DNA of 64,000 nt from Niastella sp. OAS944 (GTDB taxonomy: Bacteria > Bacteroidota > Bacteroidia > Chitinophagales > Chitinophagaceae): contig JANUBW010000003.1 of assembly GCA_024809215.1 (NCBI GenBank), positions 682,001 to 746,000 on the forward strand, written 5' to 3'. Under the pieces are notes generated by a model. That model was not told where the DNA came from and searched no databases. It saw only the letters and a list, made by a program, of their open reading frames with translations. The first letter of the stretch is position 1. Every line of letters starts with the position of its first letter. The position numbers and the translations under genes are program-made. Shown in pieces: positions 43,404 to 52,689 of this stretch.

Positions 43404-43427
43404 AGCCCCAAACGTTGGGGCTTTTTT
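43404..43427 (+). terminator. Rho-independent terminator of the oxygenase gene
   Basis: AGCCCCAA-CG-TTGGGGCT followed by six T. Confidence 0.9.
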
Positions 43428-43599
43428 CTTTAACTCCTACTTAACGAGTTGCTGATTATTTTAGTGGTAGCAAACATTGATTAACTAAACAACGTTACTA
43501 TTCTGTACCCGGGAAGAATTAGGGCAACATTGAAATAATTAATGTATTGTCTTTTTCGTTAATAACTTTGCACTACAATAAAAAGTAAAACCTCAATCA

Positions 43600-44079
43600 A
43601 TGAAACGAAATGTACTTTATAACTTGTTACTGTTACCACTTGCTATGCTTATAGCTACGTGGGGCATGTCGCAATCACTTGCGCCCGACCAAAATCCCGA
43701 TTATATGGTAAGCCAGGCCAGGTACATGGGCATGGCCGATTCATTAAACGTTACACACGGGGAAACCATTCAGGATACCTATAAGGCTATTGACTGGATG
43801 GCCGACAGACAGCAAAGACGCGAGGACCGCAGGGCTTTCCGCCGTCAGATACGTTTAGAAAGAGCCCGCTATGGTTATTACTATAACGATTACGGGTATA
43901 ATTATAATTACGGTTATAATTATAATTATCCATCTTATTCTTATTATCCCAGTTATTCGGGTAACTATTGGTATAATTACCGTCCATATCATAATTACTA
44001 TCGCTCCCGGTGGAATAACTGGAACCTGATTCCCCTGGCTGCTACCGCTGCAACGGTTGGCTGGTTATTAAGCAGGTAA
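43600..44079 (+). CDS. Secreted Tyr/Asn-rich protein, 159 aa
   Basis: A signal peptide (MKRNVLYNLLLLPLAMLIAT, cleavage after GMSQ) precedes a basic helix (QQRREDRRAFRRQIRLERAR). Then comes a tract of about 50 residues built mainly of Tyr, Asn, Gly and Ser (YGYNYNYGYNYNYPSYSYYP), and a C-terminal hydrophobic segment LIPLAATAATVGWLLSR. A TAACTTTG promoter box stands at 43563-43570. It is upstream of lpoB and a COG3014 gene on the same strand. No function is known; the low-complexity tract could bind cell wall or form assemblies. Confidence 0.65.
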   Translation: MKRNVLYNLLLLPLAMLIATWGMSQSLAPDQNPDYMVSQARYMGMADSLNVTHGETIQDTYKAIDWMADRQQRREDRRAFRRQIRLERARYGYYYNDYGYNYNYGYNYNYPSYSYYPSYSGNYWYNYRPYHNYYRSRWNNWNLIPLAATAATVGWLLSR

Positions 44080-44199
44080 TAAGCAATACCAACAAATTGT
44101 TTTGAATACTAATGTATGGGACCGCAGCCAATGCGACCCCAGTGGAGAAAGTCACGCTAAGAATCTTTGATAACTACTGTTTCCTTTAAAATATAAGAA

Positions 44200-44787
44200 A
44201 TGAAAAACGTTTATCTGGCCGTTATGGCCCTGGTTGTAGCCGGTACAAGTATTTCGTGTGCACACAAAGTAACCCGTATTGACCCCCAAGAGCAAATTGA
44301 CCTTAGCGGCCGCTGGAACAATACCGACAGCCGCCTGGTGGCTGACCAAATGATCGATGATATTTTAAGAGAAAAATGGGTAGGCGAACACCAGGAACAA
44401 CATAACGGACAAAGACCCGTGGTGATCGTAGGTTTTGTTACCAACAAAAGCCATGAGCACATTGAAGCCGAAACTTTTGTAAAAGACGTTGAACAATCAT
44501 TTGTAAAAAGCGGCCGCGTACGTTTGGTACAGGGTGGTAAAAAAAGAGAAGAGCTGCGTGCCGAAAGAGCCGATCAGCAAACCAATGCCAGCGCCAGCAG
44601 CATGAAAAAATTTGGTCTTGAACAGGGAGCCGATTACATTTTGCAAGGTTCTATTAACTCCATAGTTGATTCACAAAAGCGTAAAAAGGTTGTGTACTAC
44701 CAAATAAACCTTGAGCTTACCAACATGCAAAGCAATGAAGTGGTATGGATAGGCGATAAAAAAATAGCTAAATACGTACAGAACTAA
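44200..44787 (+). CDS. lpoB: LpoB-like penicillin-binding protein activator, lipoprotein
   Basis: A 195-residue lipoprotein (VVAGTSISCAHK, lipidated Cys20). The mature domain has NNTDSRLVADQMIDDILREK, PVVIVGFVTNKSHEHIEAET, ADYILQGSINSIVDSQKRKK and NEVVWIGDKKI, the LpoB/YcfM pattern. In E. coli LpoB is an outer-membrane lipoprotein that reaches through the peptidoglycan to activate PBP1b. Here the partner is probably a class A PBP such as the one at 5003-7231, which is an inference. It forms a probable operon with the genes at 43600 and 44825. Confidence 0.85.
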   Translation: MKNVYLAVMALVVAGTSISCAHKVTRIDPQEQIDLSGRWNNTDSRLVADQMIDDILREKWVGEHQEQHNGQRPVVIVGFVTNKSHEHIEAETFVKDVEQSFVKSGRVRLVQGGKKREELRAERADQQTNASASSMKKFGLEQGADYILQGSINSIVDSQKRKKVVYYQINLELTNMQSNEVVWIGDKKIAKYVQN

Positions 44788-44824
44788 TTGACCGCAACGC
44801 CCGTTGATCAGCAATGGTACCCCC

Positions 44825-46246
44825 ATGAATTTATTATCAAAACATATGATAAGGGCATTGGCTATAGTATGCCTGATGCCCTTGTTGTTTTCCTGCGTCA
44901 CATACAACAATCGTATTGGCTCGTATTACGAGCAGGTGCTCAATAACCAGTACGATAAGGCGTATAGGGCCCTTGATCAAAACAAGCTATTGCTGCGCAA
45001 ACGCAACAAGCTGTTGTACCTTTTTGAAAAAGGGAAAATGGCGCATTTGCTAAAGCAGTACGATAGCAGCAACCTGTATTTTAATGAAGCCGATCTTTTT
45101 ATTGAAGATGCCCGAACAACGGCAGGTGATATAGCCGTAGGCACTTTGCTTAACCCTATGATGGAAACGTATAAGGGTGAAGATTTTGAAAAGTTCATGG
45201 TGCATTATTACAAATCGCTGAACTATCTGGGACTGGGCAAAACTGAAGATGCCATGGTTGAGGCCCGGCGTATTTCATTGCGTAACTATGCGCAACAGGA
45301 TAAAGCCGGTTTTAATACCAACCGTTATAGCGACGATGCCCTGGCTTTAATACTGCAGGGTATTATTTATGAACAAAGCGGCGATATGAACAATGCGTTT
45401 GTCTCGTACCGTAATGCGGCCGATGTATTTTTAAAGAATAAAGGTGAATGGTATGGTGTAAGCCTGCCCGATCAATTGAAGCAGGATGTGTTACGTACTG
45501 CTGCCGCCAATGGTTTTACCGAAGATGTTCAACACTATTCAACATTGCTGAACACTACTTACAAACCTTCGGCTACAGCGCCGGGTGGTGAGCTGGTGCT
45601 TTTTTGGGAAAACGGGCTGGCCCCGGTAAAACAGGAGCAAAGCTTTTTCTTTGCTCTTACCAAAGACGGGCTGGGTAATTTTATGTTTACCGATCCCAGC
45701 GGCTCAACCAATGTGCCCTTTATTTTTGATAGTAACTTCAACCCGGAAAACATTAAACTGGCCGATCTGCGCTCGCTGCGGGTGGCGTTTCCCAAATACC
45801 TTGAGCAACCGGTGGCGTATACACACGGCACCGTTTTGGTAAATAATGTTCTATATAATTTTGAGCAGGCCGAAAACATCAACGATCTGGCTTTTGCCAC
45901 TTTGCGGGAAAGGTTTTTAAAAGAGATGTCCAAGGCGCTGAGCCGTATTGCTATTAAGAAAATAGCAGAGGCCGCGGCCCGCCCTAAAAAAGACGATAAG
46001 AACAAAGATGAGAAAGAGGCGCTTGCTTCGGCCATTCAGCTGTTCAGCTTAATATCTGAAAAGGCCGACACCCGTAACTGGCAAACCCTGCCACATACTA
46101 TATTATATACCCGCATTCCATTGCAAACCGGTAGCAACCAAATTCAGGTAACATTTAGCGGCCCTAACCAGCAAACCAAACCGGTAAACCTGGTAGTTGA
46201 AGGTACTGGCCGTTTACAGGTACAGAATATTTGCACGCTTAGGTAA
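44825..46246 (+). CDS. COG3014 family lipoprotein
   Basis: I start at ATG 44825 (MNLLSKHMIRALAIVCLMPL, lipobox LLFSC); the frame reaches 44804 from a TTG. The 473-residue protein has TPR-like helices in the first half (SYYEQVLNNQYDKAYRALDQ, then NLYFNEADLFIEDARTTAGD) and a C-terminal beta region after residue 270. COG3014 genes commonly sit next to lpoB and ycfL-type genes in Gram-negatives, as here. The function is unknown but probably linked to the cell envelope. Confidence 0.8.
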   Translation: MNLLSKHMIRALAIVCLMPLLFSCVTYNNRIGSYYEQVLNNQYDKAYRALDQNKLLLRKRNKLLYLFEKGKMAHLLKQYDSSNLYFNEADLFIEDARTTAGDIAVGTLLNPMMETYKGEDFEKFMVHYYKSLNYLGLGKTEDAMVEARRISLRNYAQQDKAGFNTNRYSDDALALILQGIIYEQSGDMNNAFVSYRNAADVFLKNKGEWYGVSLPDQLKQDVLRTAAANGFTEDVQHYSTLLNTTYKPSATAPGGELVLFWENGLAPVKQEQSFFFALTKDGLGNFMFTDPSGSTNVPFIFDSNFNPENIKLADLRSLRVAFPKYLEQPVAYTHGTVLVNNVLYNFEQAENINDLAFATLRERFLKEMSKALSRIAIKKIAEAAARPKKDDKNKDEKEALASAIQLFSLISEKADTRNWQTLPHTILYTRIPLQTGSNQIQVTFSGPNQQTKPVNLVVEGTGRLQVQNICTLR

Positions 46247-46267
46247 GAAAGCTATAAATGAATTATT

Positions 46268-46307
46268 GGGCGGATAAGTCATCCTGAAAAGGAAAGCTTA
46301 TCCGCCC
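46268..46307 (+). terminator. Strong hairpin after the COG3014 gene
   Basis: GGGCGGATAAG and CTTATCCGCCC form a perfect 11-bp stem with an 18-base loop; no real T-run follows, so it may be an mRNA-stabilising hairpin or a weak terminator. Confidence 0.55.
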
Positions 46308-46369
46308 ATTCTATTTACCCTGGGCAAAGAATTTTGATTGCCATTTATGGGAATAACAGGGACTTCAAA

Positions 46370-46470
46370 GGAATTTTAAAAGGACTTTTCAGGGACCTAA
46401 CAGGGGTAAAATGCCTGTAAGGTCCCTGTGAGGTCCCTGTTATTTCCCTGTGAGGTCCCTGCTAGGTGAA
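46370..46470. repeat. GGTCCCTGTGA-type short repeats
   Basis: GGTCCCTGTGAGGTCCCTGTT, CCCTGTGAGGTCCCTG and inverted CAGGGACC copies recur within about 100 bases. Nothing else is seen between 46308 and 46650. Confidence 0.6.
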
Positions 46471-46651
46471 ATAGATCCTTTCCAAAATCCCAAAGCTGGC
46501 CCAGCCCAACTAACTCCTTTCGACCTCGCTTTTCTACCACTCATACAATCCCAAAAACCTAGTTTCAAGAATGCTTCAATCCAAAATCATTGAAAATCAA
46601 ATGTTTTTGGTTAAGCTGATTAGCATTTTATAAACATTACCGTGATTAGAA

Positions 46652-46694
46652 TGGTACTATGTGTTGCATAGTACTAAAAACCTCCTTATATTTG
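46652..46694 (+). promoter_or_regulatory. Promoter and probable PadR operator of the pspC operon
   Basis: GTACTATG (46654-46661) and CATAGTAC (46667-46674) form a perfect inverted repeat with spacer TGTTG. TATATTTG (46687-46694) is a perfect -7 box, and the spacer TTG (46664-46666) stands 20 bases upstream, where the -33 element belongs. A dimer bound to the palindrome would cover the promoter. PadR proteins commonly bind such ATGT/ACAT-like dyads and repress their own operon; here this is inferred from position. Confidence 0.75.
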
Positions 46695-46733
46695 TGATGT
46701 GAAAGGGAATAAAACCCTGCCTCACACCAAGCC

Positions 46734-47036
46734 ATGCCAATCCCAATTATTATAGCCATTTTGATCGCCCTGTTTACGTTGGGCGCTAATATGGATAAGC
46801 AAAAAGCCTCGAGGCCCGAAGTGGTGATCTTAGGCGGTAAACAGTATAACTGGGTTGATAAAAAAGAGAAGAGCGATAACTTAGTAGTAATGGGGCCTGA
46901 GCAGCAGGACCATTCAATTACCATTAAAGGGCAACGGCAAACAGGATCTTTTGAAAATATATTCCAGTTATTGGGTTTGTACCAGATCATAAAGGCAGAG
47001 CCGATAGCTGCAGCAAACAATTCTATAAACCAGTAA
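46734..47036 (+). CDS. Small membrane-anchored protein, 100 aa, hypothetical
   Basis: One N-terminal helix (MPIPIIIAILIALFTLGANM) precedes a charged region of about 80 residues with VVILGGKQYNWVDKKEKSDN. No family is recognised. It is the first gene after the operator, 41 bases before padR, and is probably co-transcribed with padR and the PspC-domain gene. Confidence 0.6.
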   Translation: MPIPIIIAILIALFTLGANMDKQKASRPEVVILGGKQYNWVDKKEKSDNLVVMGPEQQDHSITIKGQRQTGSFENIFQLLGLYQIIKAEPIAAANNSINQ

Positions 47037-47077
47037 TATGAAACAGACAGTTTGTAGGTCTGAGAAAAAGTATAGCC

Positions 47078-47488
47078 ATGAATATTGAGAACACCCAAAG
47101 TCAGATGCGGAAAGGGATACTGGAGTTTTGCATACTCTCAATCATTCGCCGCGGGGAAGCTTACCCGAGTGATATTGTGGATGAAATGAGAGGGGCAAAT
47201 CTCCAGATCCTGGAGGGTACCCTTTACCCCTTATTAACCCGGTTGAAGAATGCAGAAATGTTAACCTATCGATGGGTTGAGAGTAATTCGGGCCCTCCCC
47301 GCAAATACTTTTCGCTTACCCCTAAAGGCGAAGAGTTTTTTAAAGAGCTGGAAACAACCTGGAACGAGCTGGCCAATGCAGTGAATACGCTGGCAAGCAA
47401 AAGGGAGTCGCTGGCAACCTCGGTCAATGAGAACAATGCCATTGAAAATTCAGAATATCCTAAGGAAACACCCCAACCCAACAACTAA
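47078..47488 (+). CDS. PadR family transcriptional regulator
   Basis: A 136-residue protein. MRKGILEFCILSIIRRGEAY, EGTLYPLLTRLKNAEMLTYR and SGPPRKYFSLTPKGEEFFKE are classic PadR winged-helix signatures. A short acidic tail follows. PadR-PspC pairs are widespread in Bacteroidota and Firmicutes. It starts 42 bases after the small membrane gene and likely represses the operon through the palindrome at 46654-46674. Confidence 0.95.
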   Translation: MNIENTQSQMRKGILEFCILSIIRRGEAYPSDIVDEMRGANLQILEGTLYPLLTRLKNAEMLTYRWVESNSGPPRKYFSLTPKGEEFFKELETTWNELANAVNTLASKRESLATSVNENNAIENSEYPKETPQPNN

Positions 47489-47515
47489 AACTTCAACCAA
47501 CAAACACTATTCACC

Positions 47516-49732
47516 ATGAAAAAGGTAATCAATATAAATTTCCAGGGCAGGGTAGTTCCTATTGAGGAAACTGCTTTCGAAATATTGAAGCAATACATAG
47601 ATAGTTTGCGAAGGTATTTCGCCAACGAAGAAGGCCGCGATGAGATCATTAACGACATTGAAAGCCGTATTGCTGAATTGTTTTCAGAAACAATAAAAAA
47701 AGGCGCTACCTGCATTACCGACGCCGATGTACAAGCGGTGATGGCAAGCATGGGCCGCCCCGAAGACTTTGAAGCCGAAACCGGCTCCAATGGCGGTAGC
47801 GCTTCCAATGCTTCAACCGGCGCGGGTGCAGGCGAAGAGCAACAACAGGGCGCTCATCAACAATCGCAGGCCGGCCCTGGTCCACAGTATGCAACGCACC
47901 GCAAACTGGTTCGCAATGCCGATGATAAGATCATTGCCGGTGTATGTAGCGGCCTGGCCAACTACTTTCGCATAGACCCCGTTATAATGCGTATCATTTT
48001 TGTGGTATTGCTTTTCACCGGTGGTTCTGGTTTGCTTGTATACCTTATTTTATGGGTAGCGGTGCCTTCACAGTCGGTTCAATCGAATATTACAAAACGG
48101 CTATATCGTAGTGCAGACGATAAAGTGATAGCTGGTGTTTGTGGTGGTTTGGCTGCTTATTTGAACATCAACACCTGGGTGCCCCGCCTCATATTTGCGT
48201 TGCCCTTCATTCTTGGTTTGCTATCGGGCCCTTTTCATTGGTGGTGGGACGATTTTACTTTCTCTTTCATTCCTCGTGTAGTATCGGGTTCGTTGGGTAG
48301 TACATTGTTTATAAGTTATATTGTTTTGTGGATTGCGGTACCCGTTGCCGTTACAGCAGCTGAAAAACTTGAAATGCGGGGGGAGCGCGTAGATCTGAAC
48401 TCAATTCGTGATACTGTTAAGGAAGACCTGGAGAGTTTCAGATCTAAAGCACAGAACTGGGGAAATGAAGTTAAAGAAAGCGCCCAGCAGTTTGGCAGCC
48501 AGGCAAGGCAATATGCAAAAAGCGAACGGGTAAAAACATTTACTACCGAGGCTTCGGCAACGGCCCGTAATGCCGGCAGTGGTATTGCACATATAATCGG
48601 GGTATTGTTTAAAGCCTTCTTCCTGTTTATTGTAGGTATTGTTGCCCTTGCTTTATTTGGCGTGTTGATTGCTATGCTTTTTGGCAGTGTGCCTCTGATG
48701 TCGGTAAAGGAATTTTTACTGGAAGGTTTTTGGCAAAACTCACTGGCCTGGCTAACCGTTTTCCTGTTCCTTGCAGTACCTATCATTTCTATGATCACGT
48801 GGCTGGTGCGCCGTATAATGGGTGTGCGCTCTAAAAACCATTACCTGGGTTATGTGTTTGGAACTTTATGGTTTATCGGAATTATGAGCGCCGCGTTACT
48901 GGTTGGCTCTATTATCCGAAGCTTTAAATCGAGAAATTTTGTGGAGGAGAATGTTACTTTAACCCAGCCTTCAACCGGTAAATTGTTTCTCGATGTTACT
49001 TCGCAAAATATAAACTACCGTTACTATAGCAATGACTGGGGCTGGGGTTGGAACTGGGACAATGAGTGGCCTTTGTTTGGCGCCAACCTCGATTCCATTA
49101 TGCTGAATATGGTGCGTATTGATGTGGTGAAAAGCCTTGATAATAATTTTCATATAACCAAGGTGCGGTTCAGCCGCGGAAAAGATCCTGTAGTGGCAAG
49201 AAGTATTGCAGAGAAGATCAATTTCCCCATATCACAAAACGACAGCACCGTGTACCTGCCCAAAGGATTTTCAATAAGCAAGAACGAACGCTGGCGCAAC
49301 CAACAGGTATTGCTGGTATTGCAGGTTCCGGTTGGTAAAAGGTTTATGTTAGACCGGAACGTTGGACGCTACGATCATTTTGATGTGAATTATAACCACC
49401 GCGGCAGTATTGACATTAGCGATACCTGGGAACGTACATATTGGGTTGAAGATGGTAAAGAATATATAATGACACCCGATGGCCCCAAGAAAGTTAAAGA
49501 CCTTGACCCTCAGGCGTTACTTCGTGGTGAATATAAAGAGCGCGAAAAAGAGATGACTGAAGAGGAATTGAAGGGCGAACTTAAAAAGCAGAAAATTGAA
49601 GAAGAACGCGAGCGCAAACAGTTAAACAAAGAGATCGATAGCACCCACGGTGGCGGTTACCGTTACCAACGTAAAACAAGGGAAAACCAAAAGGATACTA
49701 CACCAGCAAAAGTGCAGTCCTCAGCTATATAA
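47516..49732 (+). CDS. PspC domain protein with two PspC modules
   Basis: A 738-residue membrane protein. An N-terminal Bacteroidota-type segment (residues 1-85, with FEILKQYIDSLRRYFANEEG) precedes PspC domain 1 (RKLVRNADDKIIAGVCSGLA) and PspC domain 2 (RLYRSADDKVIAGVCGGLAA). A helical cytoplasmic stretch, four further membrane helices and a large C-terminal domain (about residues 470-738) follow, ending in a charged coiled coil. PspC senses membrane stress in enterobacteria; here it is probably an envelope-stress or membrane-maintenance component under PadR control. Two PspC modules in one protein is typical of this lineage. Confidence 0.92.
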   Translation: MKKVININFQGRVVPIEETAFEILKQYIDSLRRYFANEEGRDEIINDIESRIAELFSETIKKGATCITDADVQAVMASMGRPEDFEAETGSNGGSASNASTGAGAGEEQQQGAHQQSQAGPGPQYATHRKLVRNADDKIIAGVCSGLANYFRIDPVIMRIIFVVLLFTGGSGLLVYLILWVAVPSQSVQSNITKRLYRSADDKVIAGVCGGLAAYLNINTWVPRLIFALPFILGLLSGPFHWWWDDFTFSFIPRVVSGSLGSTLFISYIVLWIAVPVAVTAAEKLEMRGERVDLNSIRDTVKEDLESFRSKAQNWGNEVKESAQQFGSQARQYAKSERVKTFTTEASATARNAGSGIAHIIGVLFKAFFLFIVGIVALALFGVLIAMLFGSVPLMSVKEFLLEGFWQNSLAWLTVFLFLAVPIISMITWLVRRIMGVRSKNHYLGYVFGTLWFIGIMSAALLVGSIIRSFKSRNFVEENVTLTQPSTGKLFLDVTSQNINYRYYSNDWGWGWNWDNEWPLFGANLDSIMLNMVRIDVVKSLDNNFHITKVRFSRGKDPVVARSIAEKINFPISQNDSTVYLPKGFSISKNERWRNQQVLLVLQVPVGKRFMLDRNVGRYDHFDVNYNHRGSIDISDTWERTYWVEDGKEYIMTPDGPKKVKDLDPQALLRGEYKEREKEMTEEELKGELKKQKIEEERERKQLNKEIDSTHGGGYRYQRKTRENQKDTTPAKVQSSAI

Positions 49733-49793
49733 AACCTCCCCGCCGCTCTGTTATCCGAACGTCGGAAGCAGGCGGGGTTGAAGTTGGAACAAC

Positions 49794-49818
49794 AGGGGCC
49801 CTCTATAGGGCCCTTTTT
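49794..49818 (+). terminator. Rho-independent terminator of the pspC operon
   Basis: GGGCCCT and AGGGCCC flank a 4-base loop, followed by TTTTT. Confidence 0.85.
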
Positions 49819-49829
49819 AATTGGAATAC

Positions 49830-49925
49830 TGTTGCTGGTTTCCAGGTACCAGTTGCCTGGGCAACAGGCTGAACAAAGAAAGGCATGCTGCCATTAAGGA
49901 CCCGGTAACCTGTAACTGGTAACCT
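49830..49925. repeat. GGTAACC-type repeat before gcvT
   Basis: GGTTTCCAGGTACCAGTTGCC, GGTAACCTGTAACTGGTAACC and similar pieces match the type at 12652-12736. Confidence 0.55.
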
Positions 49926-49973
49926 GAACACCCACCTTATTCATCATTCACCCCCATGTTTGGCAAATGCCAA

Positions 49974-50004
49974 TTGCGCATTGCCAATTGATTCTTTACT
50001 TTTG
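49974..50004 (+). promoter_or_regulatory. Promoter of gcvT
   Basis: TTG (49974-49976), 20 bases, TACTTTTG (49997-50004); the ATG follows at 50034. No glycine riboswitch motif was seen in the short leader. Confidence 0.6.
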
Positions 50005-50033
50005 CGCCCACAAACAAAAACTACACATACTGT

Positions 50034-51119
50034 ATGAAGAACACTCCTTTCACGCAAAAGCATATAGCCCTGGGGGCTAAAATGGCTGAATTTGCCGGGT
50101 ATAATATGCCTATTTCGTATAGCGGTATAAACGATGAACATGCTGCCGTACGCAATAATGCCGGCGTTTTTGACGTAAGCCATATGGGAGAGTTCATTCT
50201 GAAAGGAGAAAATGCGCTTGATCTTATTCAACGCGTTACATCCAACGACGCTTCCAAATTAACAGCCGGCAAAGCCCAGTACAGCTGTTTGCCTAACGAA
50301 CAGGGTGGCATTGTTGACGATCTGCTGGTATACTGCATTGAAGAGAATAAAGTATACATGCTGGTAGTAAATGCTTCCAACATTGAAAAAGACTGGAACT
50401 GGATCTCCAAATTCAACACAAAGAATGTGGAAATGCATAACATTTCCGACAAAACCTGTTTATTGGCTATACAGGGTCCCAACGCAACCAAAATGCTGCA
50501 AAGCTTAACGGACATCGATATTCTTAATTTAAAGTATTACACATTTGCCAAGGGCAAATTTGCCGGGGTTGATAATGTGCTTATTAGCGCTACGGGTTAT
50601 ACCGGCGCCGGTGGTGTTGAAATATATTTTGAGGATAAGGATGGCAGTGCCGATAAAATTTGGGATGCCCTGTTTAACCTGGGTGGCCCCCAGGGATTAA
50701 AACCAATTGGTTTAGGCGCCCGCGATACGCTTCGTTTGGAAATGGGTTTTTGCCTGTACGGGAACGATATCGACGATGCCACTTCGCCTTTGGAAGCCGG
50801 TTTGGGCTGGATCACCAAGTTCACCAAAGACTTTACTGCCCGCCCCATTATTGAGCAACAAAAAGCTGCCGGTGTTACCCGTAAACTGGTAGGCTTTGAA
50901 ATGGTAGATAAAGGTATTCCCCGTCATCACTACGATATAAAAGATGCGGCCGGAAATAAAATAGGTTTTGTTACTTCGGGCACACAGGCGCCCAGCTTGC
51001 AAAAAGCCATTGGTATGGGCTATGTTGATGTGGCCCACACTGCCATTGATTCAGAAATTTTCATTGGCGTACGCGACAAACTGCTGAAAGCAAAAGTGGT
51101 GAAGTTCCCATTTGTATAA
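50034..51119 (+). CDS. gcvT: Glycine cleavage system T protein (aminomethyltransferase)
   Basis: A 361-residue enzyme starting [20 protein letters not shown]. Typical GcvT signatures are [45 protein letters not shown], and [20 protein letters not shown]. It transfers the aminomethyl unit from the H protein to tetrahydrofolate, releasing ammonia. No gcvH or gcvP is adjacent, as often in Bacteroidota where the genes are scattered. A strong terminator follows. Confidence 0.96.
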   Translation: MKNTPFTQKHIALGAKMAEFAGYNMPISYSGINDEHAAVRNNAGVFDVSHMGEFILKGENALDLIQRVTSNDASKLTAGKAQYSCLPNEQGGIVDDLLVYCIEENKVYMLVVNASNIEKDWNWISKFNTKNVEMHNISDKTCLLAIQGPNATKMLQSLTDIDILNLKYYTFAKGKFAGVDNVLISATGYTGAGGVEIYFEDKDGSADKIWDALFNLGGPQGLKPIGLGARDTLRLEMGFCLYGNDIDDATSPLEAGLGWITKFTKDFTARPIIEQQKAAGVTRKLVGFEMVDKGIPRHHYDIKDAAGNKIGFVTSGTQAPSLQKAIGMGYVDVAHTAIDSEIFIGVRDKLLKAKVVKFPFV

Positions 51120-51136
51120 TAGAAACATTACATAAT

Positions 51137-51174
51137 AAAAAGGCACAAGCGGAATCCCACTTGTGCCTTTTTTA
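51137..51174 (+). terminator. Rho-independent terminator of gcvT
   Basis: AAAGGCACAAG pairs with CTTGTGCCTTT, followed by six T. Confidence 0.9.
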
Positions 51175-51260
51175 TTTTATGTGTTTTTGAATTTTGTGAT
51201 TTGTGTTTTGGGATTTATTTGGTCTTGTGATTTGAGATTTGGTGCTTTTTATTACCTTGG
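51175..51260. repeat. TTTGGGATTTG-type AT-rich repeat
   Basis: TTGTGATTTGTGTTTTGGGA, TTTGGTCTTGTGATTTGAGA and similar pieces match the repeat at 9278-9490. Confidence 0.55.
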
Positions 51261-51309
51261 CGTACTTCTTGCTGCTTGGGGAAGACGTTTTCAAAATTGA
51301 TTCCTGCAT

Positions 51310-51792
51310 ATGCCCATAATCCACTTAACAACCTTTATTGCTGCACCTATAGAAAGAGTTTTTGATTTGAGCCGTAGTATCGAATTGCATAAAAAGTCAA
51401 TGTCTGAGCATCGCGAAGAAGCAGTAGCGGGAACCGTAATGGGATTGATAAACCTGAATGAAACGGTAACCTGGAAAGCTAAACATTTGATGAGAACACG
51501 GGTATTGCAGGTACAGATCACTGCCATGGAAAGGCCTTTTTCCTTTGTTGATGAAATGAAAAAAGGCGATTTCAAAAAAATGAAACATGAGCACCATTTC
51601 AAGGCAATTGAAAATGGTACATTGATGATAGATATTTTTAATTTCGAAGCGCCCTATGGCCCACTGGGCAAATTCTTCAGTGGCATTTATCTTTCCGGCT
51701 ATCTTGAAAAACTATTGGAACAACGTAATCAGGTGATCAAGGAATATGCAGAGGGCAGTAAATGGAAGCATCTATTGGAAAATAAACAATAG
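51310..51792 (+). CDS. SRPBCC (START-like) family protein
   Basis: A 160-residue protein with MPIIHLTTFIAAPIERVFDL at the start and the helix-grip fold pattern: an early strand-helix with VFDLSRSIELHKKS, a central sheet, KMKHEHHFKAIENGTLMIDI, and a long C-terminal helix YLEKLLEQRNQVIKEYAEGS. The fold binds hydrophobic ligands or, in related families, acts in cell division or cyclisation. The ligand is unknown. Confidence 0.85.
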   Translation: MPIIHLTTFIAAPIERVFDLSRSIELHKKSMSEHREEAVAGTVMGLINLNETVTWKAKHLMRTRVLQVQITAMERPFSFVDEMKKGDFKKMKHEHHFKAIENGTLMIDIFNFEAPYGPLGKFFSGIYLSGYLEKLLEQRNQVIKEYAEGSKWKHLLENKQ

Positions 51793-51884
51793 GATGTTCA
51801 ACATTGACTATTCATCAGTTACAATGTTTACAAATTTTTAGCGCTTTCCTAAGTTTTCGCCGTTCACCACTCACCCCAAAATCT

Positions 51885-51892
51885 TACTTTTG
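51885..51892 (+). promoter_or_regulatory. Promoter -7 box of comB
   Basis: TACTTTTG lies 16 bases before the comB ATG. No -33 partner at the usual distance was recognised. Confidence 0.45.
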
Positions 51893-51907
51893 CGGTTTAA
51901 TTGAAAT

Positions 51908-52645
51908 ATGTCAAACAGCAAACCGACTCTATACACATCTCCGTCTCCAGCGTTACTTGATTTGTACGATATTAACAACACCATTGTAGTAATAATTGAC
52001 GTTTTCCGCGCTACATCTACCATTGCAACCGCCTTGTACAATGGCGCCAAATGCATTATTCCGGTTGATAGCGTAGCTAAATGTATTGAACTGGGCAAGA
52101 AAATTGAAGCCATCACGGCTGGCGAACGCGATGGAAAAATTGCAGAGGGATTGGAATATGGAAACTCTCCATTTGAATATTCTAAAGAATTTATCGGCGG
52201 TAAAACGCTGGTGTTAACCACCACCAATGGAACCAAGTTATTGCATATGGCATTGGAGCGGGGCGCACAACATGTTATCACTGGTTCGTTCCCTAACTTG
52301 TCCGCAGTGTGTGAGTACCTGGTTCAGCAAAATCAGCCGGTGTTACTGGGCTGCTCTGCATGGAAAGACCGTGTTAATATGGAAGATATGTTGTTTGCCG
52401 GTGCAGTTATACATCAAATAAAAGATCATTTTTCTATCAATTGCGATAGCTCGGGTATTGCGGAAACCTTATACAAAAACGCAAAAAGCGACATGTATGA
52501 GTTCCTTAAAGAAAAGAATGCAACCCACTATCAGCGCCTTACCAATTTTGGTTTGGAAAAAGATATGCGTTATTGCCTTACGCCCGATATGGCTAACATA
52601 CTGCCATTTTATGAAGATGGAAAACTGGTAATACACAATCAATAG
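51908..52645 (+). CDS. comB: 2-phosphosulfolactate phosphatase (ComB)
   Basis: A 245-residue protein with TIVVIIDVFRATSTIATALY, CIELGKKIEAITAGERDGKI, GNSPFEY and LVLTTTNGTKLLHMAL, all ComB signatures. In methanogens ComB removes phosphate from 2-phosphosulfolactate in coenzyme M synthesis. Bacteroidota carry comB without that pathway; a role in sulfolactate or sulfonolipid metabolism is possible but not shown here. A terminator follows. Confidence 0.92.
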   Translation: MSNSKPTLYTSPSPALLDLYDINNTIVVIIDVFRATSTIATALYNGAKCIIPVDSVAKCIELGKKIEAITAGERDGKIAEGLEYGNSPFEYSKEFIGGKTLVLTTTNGTKLLHMALERGAQHVITGSFPNLSAVCEYLVQQNQPVLLGCSAWKDRVNMEDMLFAGAVIHQIKDHFSINCDSSGIAETLYKNAKSDMYEFLKEKNATHYQRLTNFGLEKDMRYCLTPDMANILPFYEDGKLVIHNQ

Positions 52646-52689
52646 GCAATCGACTATTGAACTTTAGCTTTCCTTTAATAAACTAATTC

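Noticed and set aside
49940-50033. Glycine riboswitch before gcvT
   Set aside because: The leader between promoter and ATG is only about 25 bases and no riboswitch core is visible.
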